DNA from: Burkholderia catarinensis | Lineage (GTDB): Bacteria; Pseudomonadota; Gammaproteobacteria; Burkholderiales; Burkholderiaceae | NCBI RefSeq assembly: GCF_001883705.2 | Contig: NZ_MDEQ02000001.1 | Span: forward strand, 620,001-684,000 | Length of the DNA stretch: 64,000 nucleotides | Direction: 5' to 3' | Shown here: positions 35,132 through 43,724 of the stretch, piece after piece | Numbering within the stretch: position 1 is the stretch's first letter | How the letters are laid out: the number at the start of each line of letters is the position of its first letter | Program-made: the position numbers and the translations under genes | The notes under the pieces: generated by a model | Databases searched by the model: none | What the model saw: only the letters and a program-made list of their open reading frames with translations | What the model was told of the DNA's origin: nothing

Positions 35132-37663
35132 ATGGCTTTGTTTGACGCACCACGAACACTATCGGTTTCAGGCGCGGCTCTGCCGCTGTACGGCGGTCGG
35201 TCGATCCTCACGCCGGTGAAGTTCACCGGCGGCGAAACCATGGGCGAGTTGTTCGAGTACACGCTTGAATTGAATACGCCGGATGCGCTCGGGTTTTCGC
35301 AGAGCATCGCGGCGAACGTCAAGCTCGACAAACTGATCGGTACGGAGGTCACCGTCTCGATTCAGCTCGAGGGCAAGGGCCGTTTCATTCCCGGCTTGGC
35401 CGGCAATGCCGGAATGGCCAATCTCGGTGCGGGCGCGCGCGAGATCACAGGTATTGTCAGTCATGCGACGATTGTGCGTGAAGACGGTCGTTCGATCGTG
35501 TATGCACTCACGCTGCGGCCATGGCTCTGGCAAGCAACCAAGAATTGTGACTGCCGAATCTTTCAGGACATGTCGGTGGTCGAGATCACCGATGCGGTGC
35601 TCTCGTCCTATCCGTTCCCGGTCGAAAAACGTCTCACGACACCGCGACCGAACAAGGCATGGCCCAAGCGGGACATTCAACGCCAGCACCTCGAAAGCGA
35701 CTGGACGTTTCTGCAGCGCCTGTGGGAAGAGTGGGGCATCTACTACTTCTTCGAGCATAGCGAAGGCAAGCATCGCCTTGTGCTGTGCGACTCGATGGGC
35801 GCGCTCAAGCCGCTTGGTGACGCTTATGCAGCGCTTCGCTACGAGCCGCCGACCGGTCGACGGCTTGACGAGGAACACATTCAGGACTTCTCGGTCTCCC
35901 ACGCGCTGACCTCGGGTGCGGTGACGAGCGTCGACTACGACTATACGTTGCCGCGTGCGGACCTGACGGTGATGCGCGAAGATCCTCGCGAAACGGGGCT
36001 CGCCCACCAGGAGCGTTACACATGGGGCGATTACGCGCAGCCGCAAGCTGGCGCGGCTGGGCTCTCGGGCGATCACAACGAGCCGCGCACGGAAGCGGAG
36101 TACCTGACACTGGTGCAGATGGAGGCTTGGCGTTGTCAGGGGCTGAGGGCCTACGGCAAAGGGAACCTGCGGGGTGTCGTGGCCGGGCAGACGTTCGTGC
36201 TGTCGCATTATCCGCAGGATGCGGCGAATCGCGAGTATGCGGTGATCGCCTGCAAGCTGACGATCGAGGAGATTGGCGAAGCGTCGGGATCCGGCCAGCG
36301 ATACCGTTGCGAAGCGGATTTTACGGTGCAGCCGACCAATGAGCCGTTCAGGCTGCTGCGTACGATTGCAAAGCCACGTATGAACGGCGTCGAGTATGCC
36401 GTCGTGACGTGCCCGGAGAATCAGGAAATCTGGACCGATGCATACGGTCGGGTGAAGCTGCAGTTTCTGTGGGATCGGCTGGGCGAGAACGATGAGCGAT
36501 CGAGTTGCTGGGTACGCGTGGCCGGTGCGTGGCATGGCGATCAGTTTGGTGGAATCTTTCTGCCGCGTCGGGGGCATGAGGTCGAGGTAGCTTTCGTCAA
36601 CGGCGATCCGGACTTGCCGATCATCGTAGGTAGTGCGACCAATGCGTTCAACATGCCGCCGTTCGATTTGCCGAAGAACCAGGCGCTTGCTGGTTATCGC
36701 AGTCGGGAGATCGGCGGTCGGCGGGCGAACACGCTCGCCTTCGACGATACGAACGGGAAAATTCAGGCGCACCTGTCGAGCGACGAAGGCGCCTCGCAGT
36801 TGAATCTGGGGCATATCACGCGTATCGCGGGGAATGCCGGGCGGCAAGATGAGCGCGGTCGTGGGGCTGAATTGCGGACTGACGGTCATGGCGTATTTCG
36901 TGCCGGGCAGGGCATGCTGCTCACGACCGAAGTTCGGCAAAACGCGCAGGCCCATTTGACCGACATGGGTGAAACGACTGCTCGACTAGTAGAGGCCGAG
37001 CGTTGGCAGTCGATGATCGCGCAACTGGCGCAGCAGGCGACGGCTCAGGACGCGAACAGCCATCAGGAGGAGGTCGCCACGACACTCGCCAAACAGAACG
37101 CCGCGATAAGCGGAGCGCCAGGCAGCGCGGACGATGGTTTCCCTGAACTCGGTGCGCCACACGTCGTTATTGCTGGTGCCGCCGGCATCCAGACCACGAC
37201 TCCGGCGACAACGCATATCGCAAGCGGTCAGCATGTCGCGCTGACGAGCGGGGAGCACATCGCGGCGTCGGCGAACGGCAGCGTTCTCATCAGTGCGCAG
37301 GATACGGTGCGCCAGTTTGCGGCACGGGGCGGCATGAAATCCGTCGCGGCAGACGGGGACATCGACATTCACGCACTTCAGAAGGCGATCAATCTGCTCG
37401 CTCTGCTTGAAGTCAACGTAACCAGCGACACGATTCATATCAGTGCGAAGAAGAAGCTGGTGTTGAACGGAGGCGGCAGCTATATCGAGCTAGAACAAGG
37501 CAGTATCAAGAGCGGCACCAACGGTGTCTGGCTTGCCCATGCAGCCAATCACTATTTCCCGCATCCCGACGAGGTACCTGTCGAGCTTCACGTTCCCAAG
37601 GTGTGTATCGAGTGTCTGCTGAAAGCCGCGAAGAGCGGTGCATCCGCTGTTCCTCGGCTTTGA
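35132..37663 (+). CDS. vgrG: type VI secretion spike protein VgrG (TssI)
   Basis: 843 aa trimeric spike. The gp27-like part includes GGETMGELFEYTLELNTPDA and VEKRLTTPRP with the family HLESDWTFLQRLWEEWGIYY. The gp5-like part has DAYGRVKLQFLWDRLGENDE and WVRVAGAWHGDQFGGIFLPR. A DUF2345-like beta-helix follows (about 660-800: ASGQHVALTSGEHIAASANG). The tail ends with a short Cys-containing extension (KVCIECLLKAAKSGASA). It is longer than a minimal VgrG but has no clear effector domain; the cargo is probably the Tle1 protein loaded by the DUF4123 adaptor next door. Confidence 0.95.
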   Translation: MALFDAPRTLSVSGAALPLYGGRSILTPVKFTGGETMGELFEYTLELNTPDALGFSQSIAANVKLDKLIGTEVTVSIQLEGKGRFIPGLAGNAGMANLGAGAREITGIVSHATIVREDGRSIVYALTLRPWLWQATKNCDCRIFQDMSVVEITDAVLSSYPFPVEKRLTTPRPNKAWPKRDIQRQHLESDWTFLQRLWEEWGIYYFFEHSEGKHRLVLCDSMGALKPLGDAYAALRYEPPTGRRLDEEHIQDFSVSHALTSGAVTSVDYDYTLPRADLTVMREDPRETGLAHQERYTWGDYAQPQAGAAGLSGDHNEPRTEAEYLTLVQMEAWRCQGLRAYGKGNLRGVVAGQTFVLSHYPQDAANREYAVIACKLTIEEIGEASGSGQRYRCEADFTVQPTNEPFRLLRTIAKPRMNGVEYAVVTCPENQEIWTDAYGRVKLQFLWDRLGENDERSSCWVRVAGAWHGDQFGGIFLPRRGHEVEVAFVNGDPDLPIIVGSATNAFNMPPFDLPKNQALAGYRSREIGGRRANTLAFDDTNGKIQAHLSSDEGASQLNLGHITRIAGNAGRQDERGRGAELRTDGHGVFRAGQGMLLTTEVRQNAQAHLTDMGETTARLVEAERWQSMIAQLAQQATAQDANSHQEEVATTLAKQNAAISGAPGSADDGFPELGAPHVVIAGAAGIQTTTPATTHIASGQHVALTSGEHIAASANGSVLISAQDTVRQFAARGGMKSVAADGDIDIHALQKAINLLALLEVNVTSDTIHISAKKKLVLNGGGSYIELEQGSIKSGTNGVWLAHAANHYFPHPDEVPVELHVPKVCIECLLKAAKSGASAVPRL

Positions 37664-37673
37664 GGTTTGCTTC

Positions 37674-38555
37674 ATGACAATAGTAGACGGCAACGCAAAA
37701 CTTTACGGTCTGGTTGATGGTGCTCAGTATCCGGAATCGATGGCTACATGGGTGCTCGAATTCTCGCCAGAAGTGCGATCGCTATTTGAAGGGCTACCGG
37801 AGGAGGAAGCCGGAAACGCCGCGCCGATCCTTTTCGAGATCGACGATGCAAAGAGCGATTGGGTTCGCCAAATTGATGAGATGGACCGGTATCGACCATG
37901 CTTCACGGTGGTGCGTAGCGCGTTGAGTATTGATGAGTTCAAGCTGCACTTGCAGCGCTTTCTCTTTGTCGACATCGGCGAAGGGATGCAGGTACTGCTC
38001 CGCTGGTTCGACCCGCGTTCGCTTCCGTCGATTCTGGAGGTCTGGGGGAAGGCTGCGCAGGCCGAACTCACCCGTCCGATGGCAATGTGGATGTACCGGG
38101 GTGGCCGCTCGGAGTGGCAACGCGTTGAAATCGATGAGCGTGCGTCGGCCGCAGACGCGGGAGAGTTTCCCCAGTCCTTCAGTCAACAGCAGCTCGACGA
38201 GTTGGAACGGCATGATGAACCGCATGCGCTCATGAGCGAGTTGAGCGACCTTGGTTTGATCGACGCGAGTCAGTCGTATGCAATCAGATACCCGGATTTC
38301 CTTCGACGCTATAACCGTGCAGGTGAGTGGGAGCTGACTTCACGCGCGGACCGCCACGCATTCTGTGTGGCCTCGTACCAGTATGGAGAGTCTTTCGAGC
38401 GCCACGATGAAATTCGATTGGCAATCAGGTCGAGTATCGCCAGCGGGGCTCCGTTGGTGCAATCGTTCGAAATGGTTCCGGCCTATGTCTGGCGGGAGTT
38501 GATGCGTAGCCTCGAGAAGAAGAAGGCACTCCAAGAACCGGAGGTTGGGAAATGA
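37674..38555 (+). CDS. DUF4123 T6SS effector adaptor/chaperone
   Basis: 293 aa cytosolic protein of the DUF4123 (Tap/TEC) family, which loads effectors onto a cognate VgrG. The N-terminal LYGLVDGAQYPE and the WVRQIDEMDRYRPCFTVVRS region, with LRWFDPRSLPSILEVW, fit this family. It is directly after vgrG and overlaps the following lipoprotein gene by 4 bp (ATGA). Its last codons are duplicated 620 bp downstream as part of a tandem repeat. Confidence 0.85.
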   Translation: MTIVDGNAKLYGLVDGAQYPESMATWVLEFSPEVRSLFEGLPEEEAGNAAPILFEIDDAKSDWVRQIDEMDRYRPCFTVVRSALSIDEFKLHLQRFLFVDIGEGMQVLLRWFDPRSLPSILEVWGKAAQAELTRPMAMWMYRGGRSEWQRVEIDERASAADAGEFPQSFSQQQLDELERHDEPHALMSELSDLGLIDASQSYAIRYPDFLRRYNRAGEWELTSRADRHAFCVASYQYGESFERHDEIRLAIRSSIASGAPLVQSFEMVPAYVWRELMRSLEKKKALQEPEVGK

Positions 38556-39073
38556 TGGTGTTTGTCCGGAAGCGTTTCGCCGCGGTATTCGTCGTTGGGT
38601 TGCTGTTGACGCTGGCGGGTTGCTCAGATGCGGACGAGAGCAATCCGTCAGATGTGAGCGGCTACAACTATACCGACTACTACATTGCAGGTTTTCGTGT
38701 CGGGAATGAAGGTCAAGATCTTTGGGCGGGCGGCCCAAACATTTTTCCGAAACGGCATGGCGAGTCTCGCTCGGGTGGTGGCGGGGGAATGTGTTGCATC
38801 AGTATTCCTTCCAAATGGCGTCCTGACATGAAGCTCGTGGTCAAGTGGAAGGTCGACAAGATTCAAGATGGAAAAACTCCGAGCAAATGGTACACGGCGA
38901 CCACGGAAGTTCCGCCGTATGGGCCGCGTACCTATGGTTTTTGGGTGCATTTTCTCCCGGGTGACCGTATTCGCGTTGAAATTCAGGATAAGCCGCCAAT
39001 GCCAGTTAAACCTGCTGAATGGGATCCCTACATTGTGCAAGGCGTGCTGGACCCGGAATTGAACAAGAAGTAA
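38552..39073 (+). CDS. DUF3304 lipoprotein, likely Tle immunity protein (copy 1)
   Basis: 173 aa. A lipoprotein signal ending in LTLAGC (C24 modified, serine at +2) directs it to the outer membrane or periplasm. The mature chain has YNYTDYYIAGFRVGNEGQDL and a Gly-rich loop GGGGGMCCISIPSKW, typical of DUF3304. Proteins of this type next to Tle1 phospholipases are thought to protect the producer from its own effector in the periplasm. It starts within the DUF4123 stop. The second copy is at 39172. Confidence 0.75.
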   Translation: MMVFVRKRFAAVFVVGLLLTLAGCSDADESNPSDVSGYNYTDYYIAGFRVGNEGQDLWAGGPNIFPKRHGESRSGGGGGMCCISIPSKWRPDMKLVVKWKVDKIQDGKTPSKWYTATTEVPPYGPRTYGFWVHFLPGDRIRVEIQDKPPMPVKPAEWDPYIVQGVLDPELNKK

Positions 39074-39085
39074 GGGGAAGATGCG

Positions 39086-39136
39086 ATGAGTGTAATCCGC
39101 TAGCCGGGGCTATTCAACGAGCACAATCGTCCGAAA
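39086..39136 (+). pseudogene. relic of the tle1 5' end
   Basis: Starts ATGAGTGTAATCCGC then TAG, and continues with CTATTCAACGAGCA. The intact gene at 39711 reads ATGAGTGAAATCCG and CAATTCAACGAGCA in the same arrangement, with the same ribosome-site context. After about 50 bases the similarity switches to the end of the DUF4123 gene. It is a by-product of the tandem duplication and cannot be translated beyond five codons. Confidence 0.8.
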
Positions 39137-39171
39137 TATGCGAAAGAAATTCAAGAGCCGGAGATTGGGAA

Positions 39172-39699
39172 ATGATCGTGTCTATCTGGAAGCGTTTCGC
39201 CGCGCTATTCGTCGTTGGGTTGCTGTTGACACTGGCGGGGTGCTCAGATGCGGACGGGAGCAATCCGTCAGATGTGAGCGGCTACAACTATACCGACTAC
39301 TACATTGCAGGTTTCCGTGTCGGGAATGAAGGTCAAGATCTTTGGGCGGGAGGGCCAAACATTTTCCCGAAACGGCATGGCCAGTCTCGCTCGGGCGGTG
39401 GCGGGGGAATGTGTTGCATCAGTATTCGTTCCAAATGGCGGCCTGGCATGAAGCTTGTGGTCAAGTGGCGACGTGACACGCATCCCTACGACGACGATCG
39501 AAGCGGTGATCAATGGCTTACTGCGACGACAGAAGTTCCGCCATACGGGCCGCGTACGGCCGGATTCTTGGTGCACTTTCTGCCTGGTGACCGAATTCGT
39601 ATCCAGATCCGTGATGAGAATGGGGTTATCCCCAAAATCGACGATCAAGATCCCTACATCGTGCAAGGCGCGCTGGATCCGGAATTGAACAAGAAGTGA
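39172..39699 (+). CDS. DUF3304 lipoprotein, likely Tle immunity protein (copy 2)
   Basis: 175 aa, highly similar to copy 1. The lipobox LTLAGC (C24) and the YNYTDYYIAGFRVGNEGQDL segment are retained. The central stretch has diverged (KWRRDTHPYDDDRSGDQWLT against KWKVDKIQDGKTPSKWYT in copy 1), which could change binding specificity. It is the copy directly upstream of tle1, 11 bp before its start. The upstream GGAG site is inherited from the duplicated DUF4123 tail. Confidence 0.75.
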   Translation: MIVSIWKRFAALFVVGLLLTLAGCSDADGSNPSDVSGYNYTDYYIAGFRVGNEGQDLWAGGPNIFPKRHGQSRSGGGGGMCCISIRSKWRPGMKLVVKWRRDTHPYDDDRSGDQWLTATTEVPPYGPRTAGFLVHFLPGDRIRIQIRDENGVIPKIDDQDPYIVQGALDPELNKK

Positions 39700-39710
39700 G
39701 GAGAAATGCG

Positions 39711-42083
39711 ATGAGTGAAATCCGTTGGCCCGAACAATTCAACGAGCAAGGACGTTTGTCCGAGGGGGCGGCTGCCCGATCAATGGGCAAGAGTGCGTTG
39801 GCTGGGGAAACGCCAGGTTGCCCACAGACACTACATGTAAATTTGTTCTTTGACGGCACGAATAACAATCTGGAAGAGGACATAAAGAGCGCGGAAAGAC
39901 CCACGCATAGCAATGTCGCAAGATTGTTCAACGCATGTAGTTACAACTACGCGGATGGGGAGTACCGGTTCTACGTGCCCGGTGTCGGTACGCCATTTCC
40001 TGAAATCGGTGAGAAAGAATTCACGGCGAAGGGTAAGGCATTCGCTGCTGGTTTCGGCATGCGCGTCGCGTGGGGGTACACTCGCTTGCTGAACGCGGTG
40101 CATCAAGCAATGACAGGTAGCGCGCTGATGGATAACACGGAAGCACGGGCGGTGTGCTCGCTGATCGACGATGAGGTCATCGCGTCCAGCGGAACTCTGG
40201 TTTCAGCCGTCTCGAACATTGCTAAGACCAGCCGCGTTGCAGGAGTAGCGGCAAGTAGTCCTATGTTTTACTACGGATACAAGGTTCGATCGAAGCTTGA
40301 GCGATTACATGGGGAGCTGTCGGCGCTTCAAAGGAAGCACAGCAGCCCGGGCGGGCAGCTCAACCGGTCGATTAAGAAGGTGTGGGTTAACGTTTTAGGA
40401 TTTTCTCGCGGAGCCGCTGGCGCCCGGGTTTTCGTGAATCGTCTCATCAACTCGTGGGCGCCGGGCGGAATGATCGCTGGTGCGATTCCGTACGAAGTCA
40501 ATTTCCTGGGGATCTTCGACACGGTCGCATCGGTTGGCATACCCGATACCGCTACTGCGGCGATCGATCGAGCAGAACTGGACGGGCATTGGGCCTGGAC
40601 GTCAAGGGGCGCGCTCAACGTTCCGGTGTCGGTCAGGAAGTGTGTGCACTTTTTTTCGATCCATGAGCAGCGGATGAGTTTTCCGCTCGATTCTATTCGG
40701 GAGCGGCAGGTATATCCAATAGGTGAACCCCGTAGGATCGAGATTGCTTACCCAGGTGTGCATTCTGACGTCGGCGGTGGTTATCCCGTCGGCGACCAGG
40801 GTAAATCGAGAGAAGGGGAAGGCAGCAAGCTCAGTCAGATTGCCTTGCACAACATGTACATTGAGGCACTCAAGGCCGGTGTGCCATTAATGCTGCAGGC
40901 TGACATTCGCAAGCGCGATGACTTGGTGAGAGACTTCGCGTTGTCGTCGTCAGTCGCGCGGACATTTAACGACTGGCTGTCAACCGTCAATCAGAAGCCG
41001 CTCGACAGCGTTGAAACGGCGTTGCGTATTGGCATGGGGCAGTCTCTCGCGTGGCGGACGCTGCGCGCGGATATAGGAAATTCTCATGCATACGTTACGT
41101 CTCAGGAGTTCTTCCGCCGTGCGCGCGAGGACCAGGTCACACCCTACGGACTGGAAAAGCGTATCAATCAAAAGGGATCGTCAGCTCGGCTTGACGACCT
41201 GAAGCGTGAAAAGCGCGAACTTGAAATCCGAAAGAACACCCTCGAGGCTGCAGCGCTTGGGACAATCCGAAACCCTGTCGAGTCGAATGCACTAAAAAGA
41301 CGAGCCGCGCAGCTTGCGGAGCAAATCAAGAAGAAGGATAAGGAGATACTTGAGGCCGCCGCAGATAACGGAAAGGAAAGTCGACCTGGAGAGGGGGCGA
41401 CGGACATCACCACCAATGACAAGACCGACCTTCTTGAGGCGGCCGAGGAATTTCGTCTCCTGTTGGCATATTTGCGCCCCGATCAGCGAACGCGCTTGCG
41501 GGTGTACTGGTCACAGGCACCTGCGAAAGCAGTCAAGATGGGGAGCGGGCTCTTCTCGGCAGAGATTTTCATTTCACAGAACCCCAACGCCTACTATTTG
41601 ACCGTCGCTCGAAAGAACGCGGGTCCTCACCGACGACAAGGTTCGAACACCGTTTGGTTGGGCGATCGTGATCTCGCCATCCAACTCCTCGGCGCTGTCG
41701 CCGCCTACCAGCCGGTCTTGGACTTCGTGCTGGCTCCGGAAACGCAGATGTTGCCGTTTCTACTTGAGCACACGTCAGACGAAGCAGTGCGGAAGCTCTC
41801 GCCAGCCGTCGTGCGCCTAATGGACGATTACGTACACGACAGCCGCGCCTGGTTTCGAGTTCCGTATTTTCACGAATATTCACCAGGTGGCTATGGATGG
41901 GCGCGCACGTTCTTTGTCGGCAATGACAGGCGTGTCCGTAACCTCGGTCTTAAGGAACAAGCTGCGGCCGTTGCCGCATCGCGAGAGCAGAAGGCGACAG
42001 TGGATCGCGGCGAGTTCGTTGTCGAGCAGTCGAGGACTTTGCCGCCCCCGGTGAAATTCGACTTCAGCAATCTTCCGCGCTAA
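39711..42083 (+). CDS. tle1: Tle1-type phospholipase effector (DUF2235)
   Basis: 790 aa. The DUF2235 alpha/beta-hydrolase region begins with LHVNLFFDGTNNNLEED. The nucleophile is S232 in GFSRGAAGA, and the acid/His region is VHSDVGGGYPVGD (H351, D353). Tle1 proteins are T6SS-delivered phospholipases that attack target-cell membranes. The C-terminal half has a charged coiled coil (LDDLKREKRELEIRKNTLEA) and a membrane-interaction-like region. The start at 39711 has GAGGAG upstream. Visibly lower in GC than the T6SS core genes, suggesting separate acquisition. Confidence 0.85.
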   Translation: MSEIRWPEQFNEQGRLSEGAAARSMGKSALAGETPGCPQTLHVNLFFDGTNNNLEEDIKSAERPTHSNVARLFNACSYNYADGEYRFYVPGVGTPFPEIGEKEFTAKGKAFAAGFGMRVAWGYTRLLNAVHQAMTGSALMDNTEARAVCSLIDDEVIASSGTLVSAVSNIAKTSRVAGVAASSPMFYYGYKVRSKLERLHGELSALQRKHSSPGGQLNRSIKKVWVNVLGFSRGAAGARVFVNRLINSWAPGGMIAGAIPYEVNFLGIFDTVASVGIPDTATAAIDRAELDGHWAWTSRGALNVPVSVRKCVHFFSIHEQRMSFPLDSIRERQVYPIGEPRRIEIAYPGVHSDVGGGYPVGDQGKSREGEGSKLSQIALHNMYIEALKAGVPLMLQADIRKRDDLVRDFALSSSVARTFNDWLSTVNQKPLDSVETALRIGMGQSLAWRTLRADIGNSHAYVTSQEFFRRAREDQVTPYGLEKRINQKGSSARLDDLKREKRELEIRKNTLEAAALGTIRNPVESNALKRRAAQLAEQIKKKDKEILEAAADNGKESRPGEGATDITTNDKTDLLEAAEEFRLLLAYLRPDQRTRLRVYWSQAPAKAVKMGSGLFSAEIFISQNPNAYYLTVARKNAGPHRRQGSNTVWLGDRDLAIQLLGAVAAYQPVLDFVLAPETQMLPFLLEHTSDEAVRKLSPAVVRLMDDYVHDSRAWFRVPYFHEYSPGGYGWARTFFVGNDRRVRNLGLKEQAAAVAASREQKATVDRGEFVVEQSRTLPPPVKFDFSNLPR

Positions 42084-42110
42084 TGAGCGCGTCAGCCTAC
42101 GAATAGCACC

Positions 42111-42392
42111 ATGTCAATCAGCATCGCAGTCGTCGGGGACGCAACCGACCATGGCGGCCGGATCATTACCGGCTCGGATACCCACAAGATCGGCGGCAAG
42201 AAAATAGCCCGCCTGCACGATCTTGTCGATTGTCCGGGAACCTATCCGGACGGGCGTCCGCACGGCATCAACAAGATTATCGAAGCCCATCCGACGCTCA
42301 GCGTCGGCGGGCGGTACGTGGCATTACATGGGCACCGCACCGAATGCGGCTGTCGGTTGATTGCCGCTTCAACGGCCAAGGTTGGGCGCTAA
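42111..42392 (+). CDS. PAAR-domain spike tip protein
   Basis: 93 aa, a stand-alone PAAR protein that sharpens the VgrG spike. Features: VVGDATDHGGRIITGSDTHK, followed by VDCPGTYPDGRPHGINKI and VALHGHRTECGCRLIAAST. The histidine/cysteine residues (H47-type and C78/C80 region) bind zinc in the family. It lies between tle1 and tssL, closing the effector module, and ends 2 bp before the tssL start. Confidence 0.85.
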   Translation: MSISIAVVGDATDHGGRIITGSDTHKIGGKKIARLHDLVDCPGTYPDGRPHGINKIIEAHPTLSVGGRYVALHGHRTECGCRLIAASTAKVGR

Positions 42393-42394
42393 CT

Positions 42395-43699
42395 ATGTCG
42401 ACACCAAGGAAATCCAGCACACCGTTTGGCGTCGCGGATACTCCCTCGAACGACGAGGAATCATTTGAGAAAGCACTGAACCGGGACGACGATACGCCCG
42501 TCTGCCCGGATATTGCGCCTCCCGAAGTTTTCGAGCAGCGTCTCACAAAGGTCAAGACCGCATCAAATCCGTTGCTCGAGGCATCGCGCGTGTTGCTGCG
42601 TGCGCAGGCCGACATGCCCGAAACGTTTGAGTCGAAAGATTCAGTCGTGCTGTTGCGCAGGCTTCTTGTGGAGGAGGTCCGCGTATTCGAAAGGCTTTGC
42701 GAGCAAGCAAACATCCGGCGCGATCACATGATCGGCGCGAGTTACTGCCTGTGCACGGCACTCGACGAAGCGGTAGCGCAAACCGCATGGGGCAAGAAGG
42801 GCTCGTCGGCAATCGAATGGATGCAGGGCGGGCTTGCGACCACCTTCCATGGAGACATCAAGGGCGGCGACAAAGTCTACCTGCTGATCGGCCGGTTGCT
42901 GGAGGACCCTCACGAGCATCGTGACCTCCTTCAGGTGATCTACCGCATTCTCAGTCTCGGTTTTGAAGGACGCTACCGAGGTGTGGCCGATGGCCCGCGC
43001 AAGCACGACGCGATTCGTCAGCGGCTCTATAACGTGATCACGTCGCAGCGCGAACCTGTGCCGCTGACGCTTTCGCCTCACTGGCAATCGACCGCGAAAG
43101 GCAAGCGCCAGTCATTCACCGATTTTCCGGTATGGATTACCGTCACCGTCTTGTCGGTGATCCTGCTCGGACTTTTCGGATGGTTCAAGTACGAACTGTT
43201 CAGTCGCAGCGAGGACGTTCAGAAGCAGATTGCCGACATCGCCCGCATGACGCCGCCGCCTGCACCGCCGCCACAGTTGCACCTCAAGCAGTTGCTCAAG
43301 GATGAAATTGCCGCCGGCACCGTCAGTGTCGACGAAGACGCTCGCCACAGCGCCGTCACGTTCCGCGGCGACGCGATGTTCAAGCCCGGCGGCGCTTCGG
43401 TTCAGGCATCGATGAATCCGCTGATTTCGAAGATCGCGGGCGAGATCGCGAAGGTGCCCGGCAAGGTAACGATCATCGGCTACACCGACAACGTGCCGAT
43501 TCGCAGCCGGCATTTCGCATCGAATCAGGCGCTGTCGGAAGAGCGCGCCACCCAGGTCATGCAGATGCTGCAAGCCTCGGGCGTGCCGGCGAACCGACTC
43601 GAAGCCGTCGGCAAGGGTGATGCCGATCCAGTCGGCGACAACCGCACCGCGCAGGGGCGTGCGCAAAACCGGCGCGTCGAGATCGACGTCGCACGATAA
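42395..43699 (+). CDS. tssL: type VI secretion membrane protein TssL with OmpA-like domain (copy 1)
   Basis: 434 aa. A DotU/TssL cytoplasmic domain (NPLLEASRVLLRAQADMP, YCLCTALDEAVAQTAWG, LIGRLLEDPHEHRDLLQVIY with RILSLGFEGRYRG) is followed by one transmembrane helix (FPVWITVTVLSVILLGLFGW) and a periplasmic OmpA/MotB domain (GYTDNVPIRSRHFASNQALS, NRTAQGRAQNRRVEI) that binds peptidoglycan. TssL and TssM build the membrane complex. A diverged second copy follows tssM. Confidence 0.93.
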   Translation: MSTPRKSSTPFGVADTPSNDEESFEKALNRDDDTPVCPDIAPPEVFEQRLTKVKTASNPLLEASRVLLRAQADMPETFESKDSVVLLRRLLVEEVRVFERLCEQANIRRDHMIGASYCLCTALDEAVAQTAWGKKGSSAIEWMQGGLATTFHGDIKGGDKVYLLIGRLLEDPHEHRDLLQVIYRILSLGFEGRYRGVADGPRKHDAIRQRLYNVITSQREPVPLTLSPHWQSTAKGKRQSFTDFPVWITVTVLSVILLGLFGWFKYELFSRSEDVQKQIADIARMTPPPAPPPQLHLKQLLKDEIAAGTVSVDEDARHSAVTFRGDAMFKPGGASVQASMNPLISKIAGEIAKVPGKVTIIGYTDNVPIRSRHFASNQALSEERATQVMQMLQASGVPANRLEAVGKGDADPVGDNRTAQGRAQNRRVEIDVAR

Positions 43700-43724
43700 G
43701 CCAGATCCGTTTCCGGAATAACAC

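Larger units (their letters stand above)
38532..39771 (+). repeat. tandem duplication of an immunity-gene unit (two copies, about 620 bp each)
   Basis: Copy 1 is about 38532-39151 and copy 2 about 39152-39771. Each unit holds the last codons of the DUF4123 gene (CAAGAACCGG... and CAAGAGCCGG...), a complete DUF3304 lipoprotein gene, and the first codons of tle1. In copy 1 the tle1 start is dead (39086). The two lipoprotein frames are highly similar, differing mainly in a central region. Confidence 0.85.
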
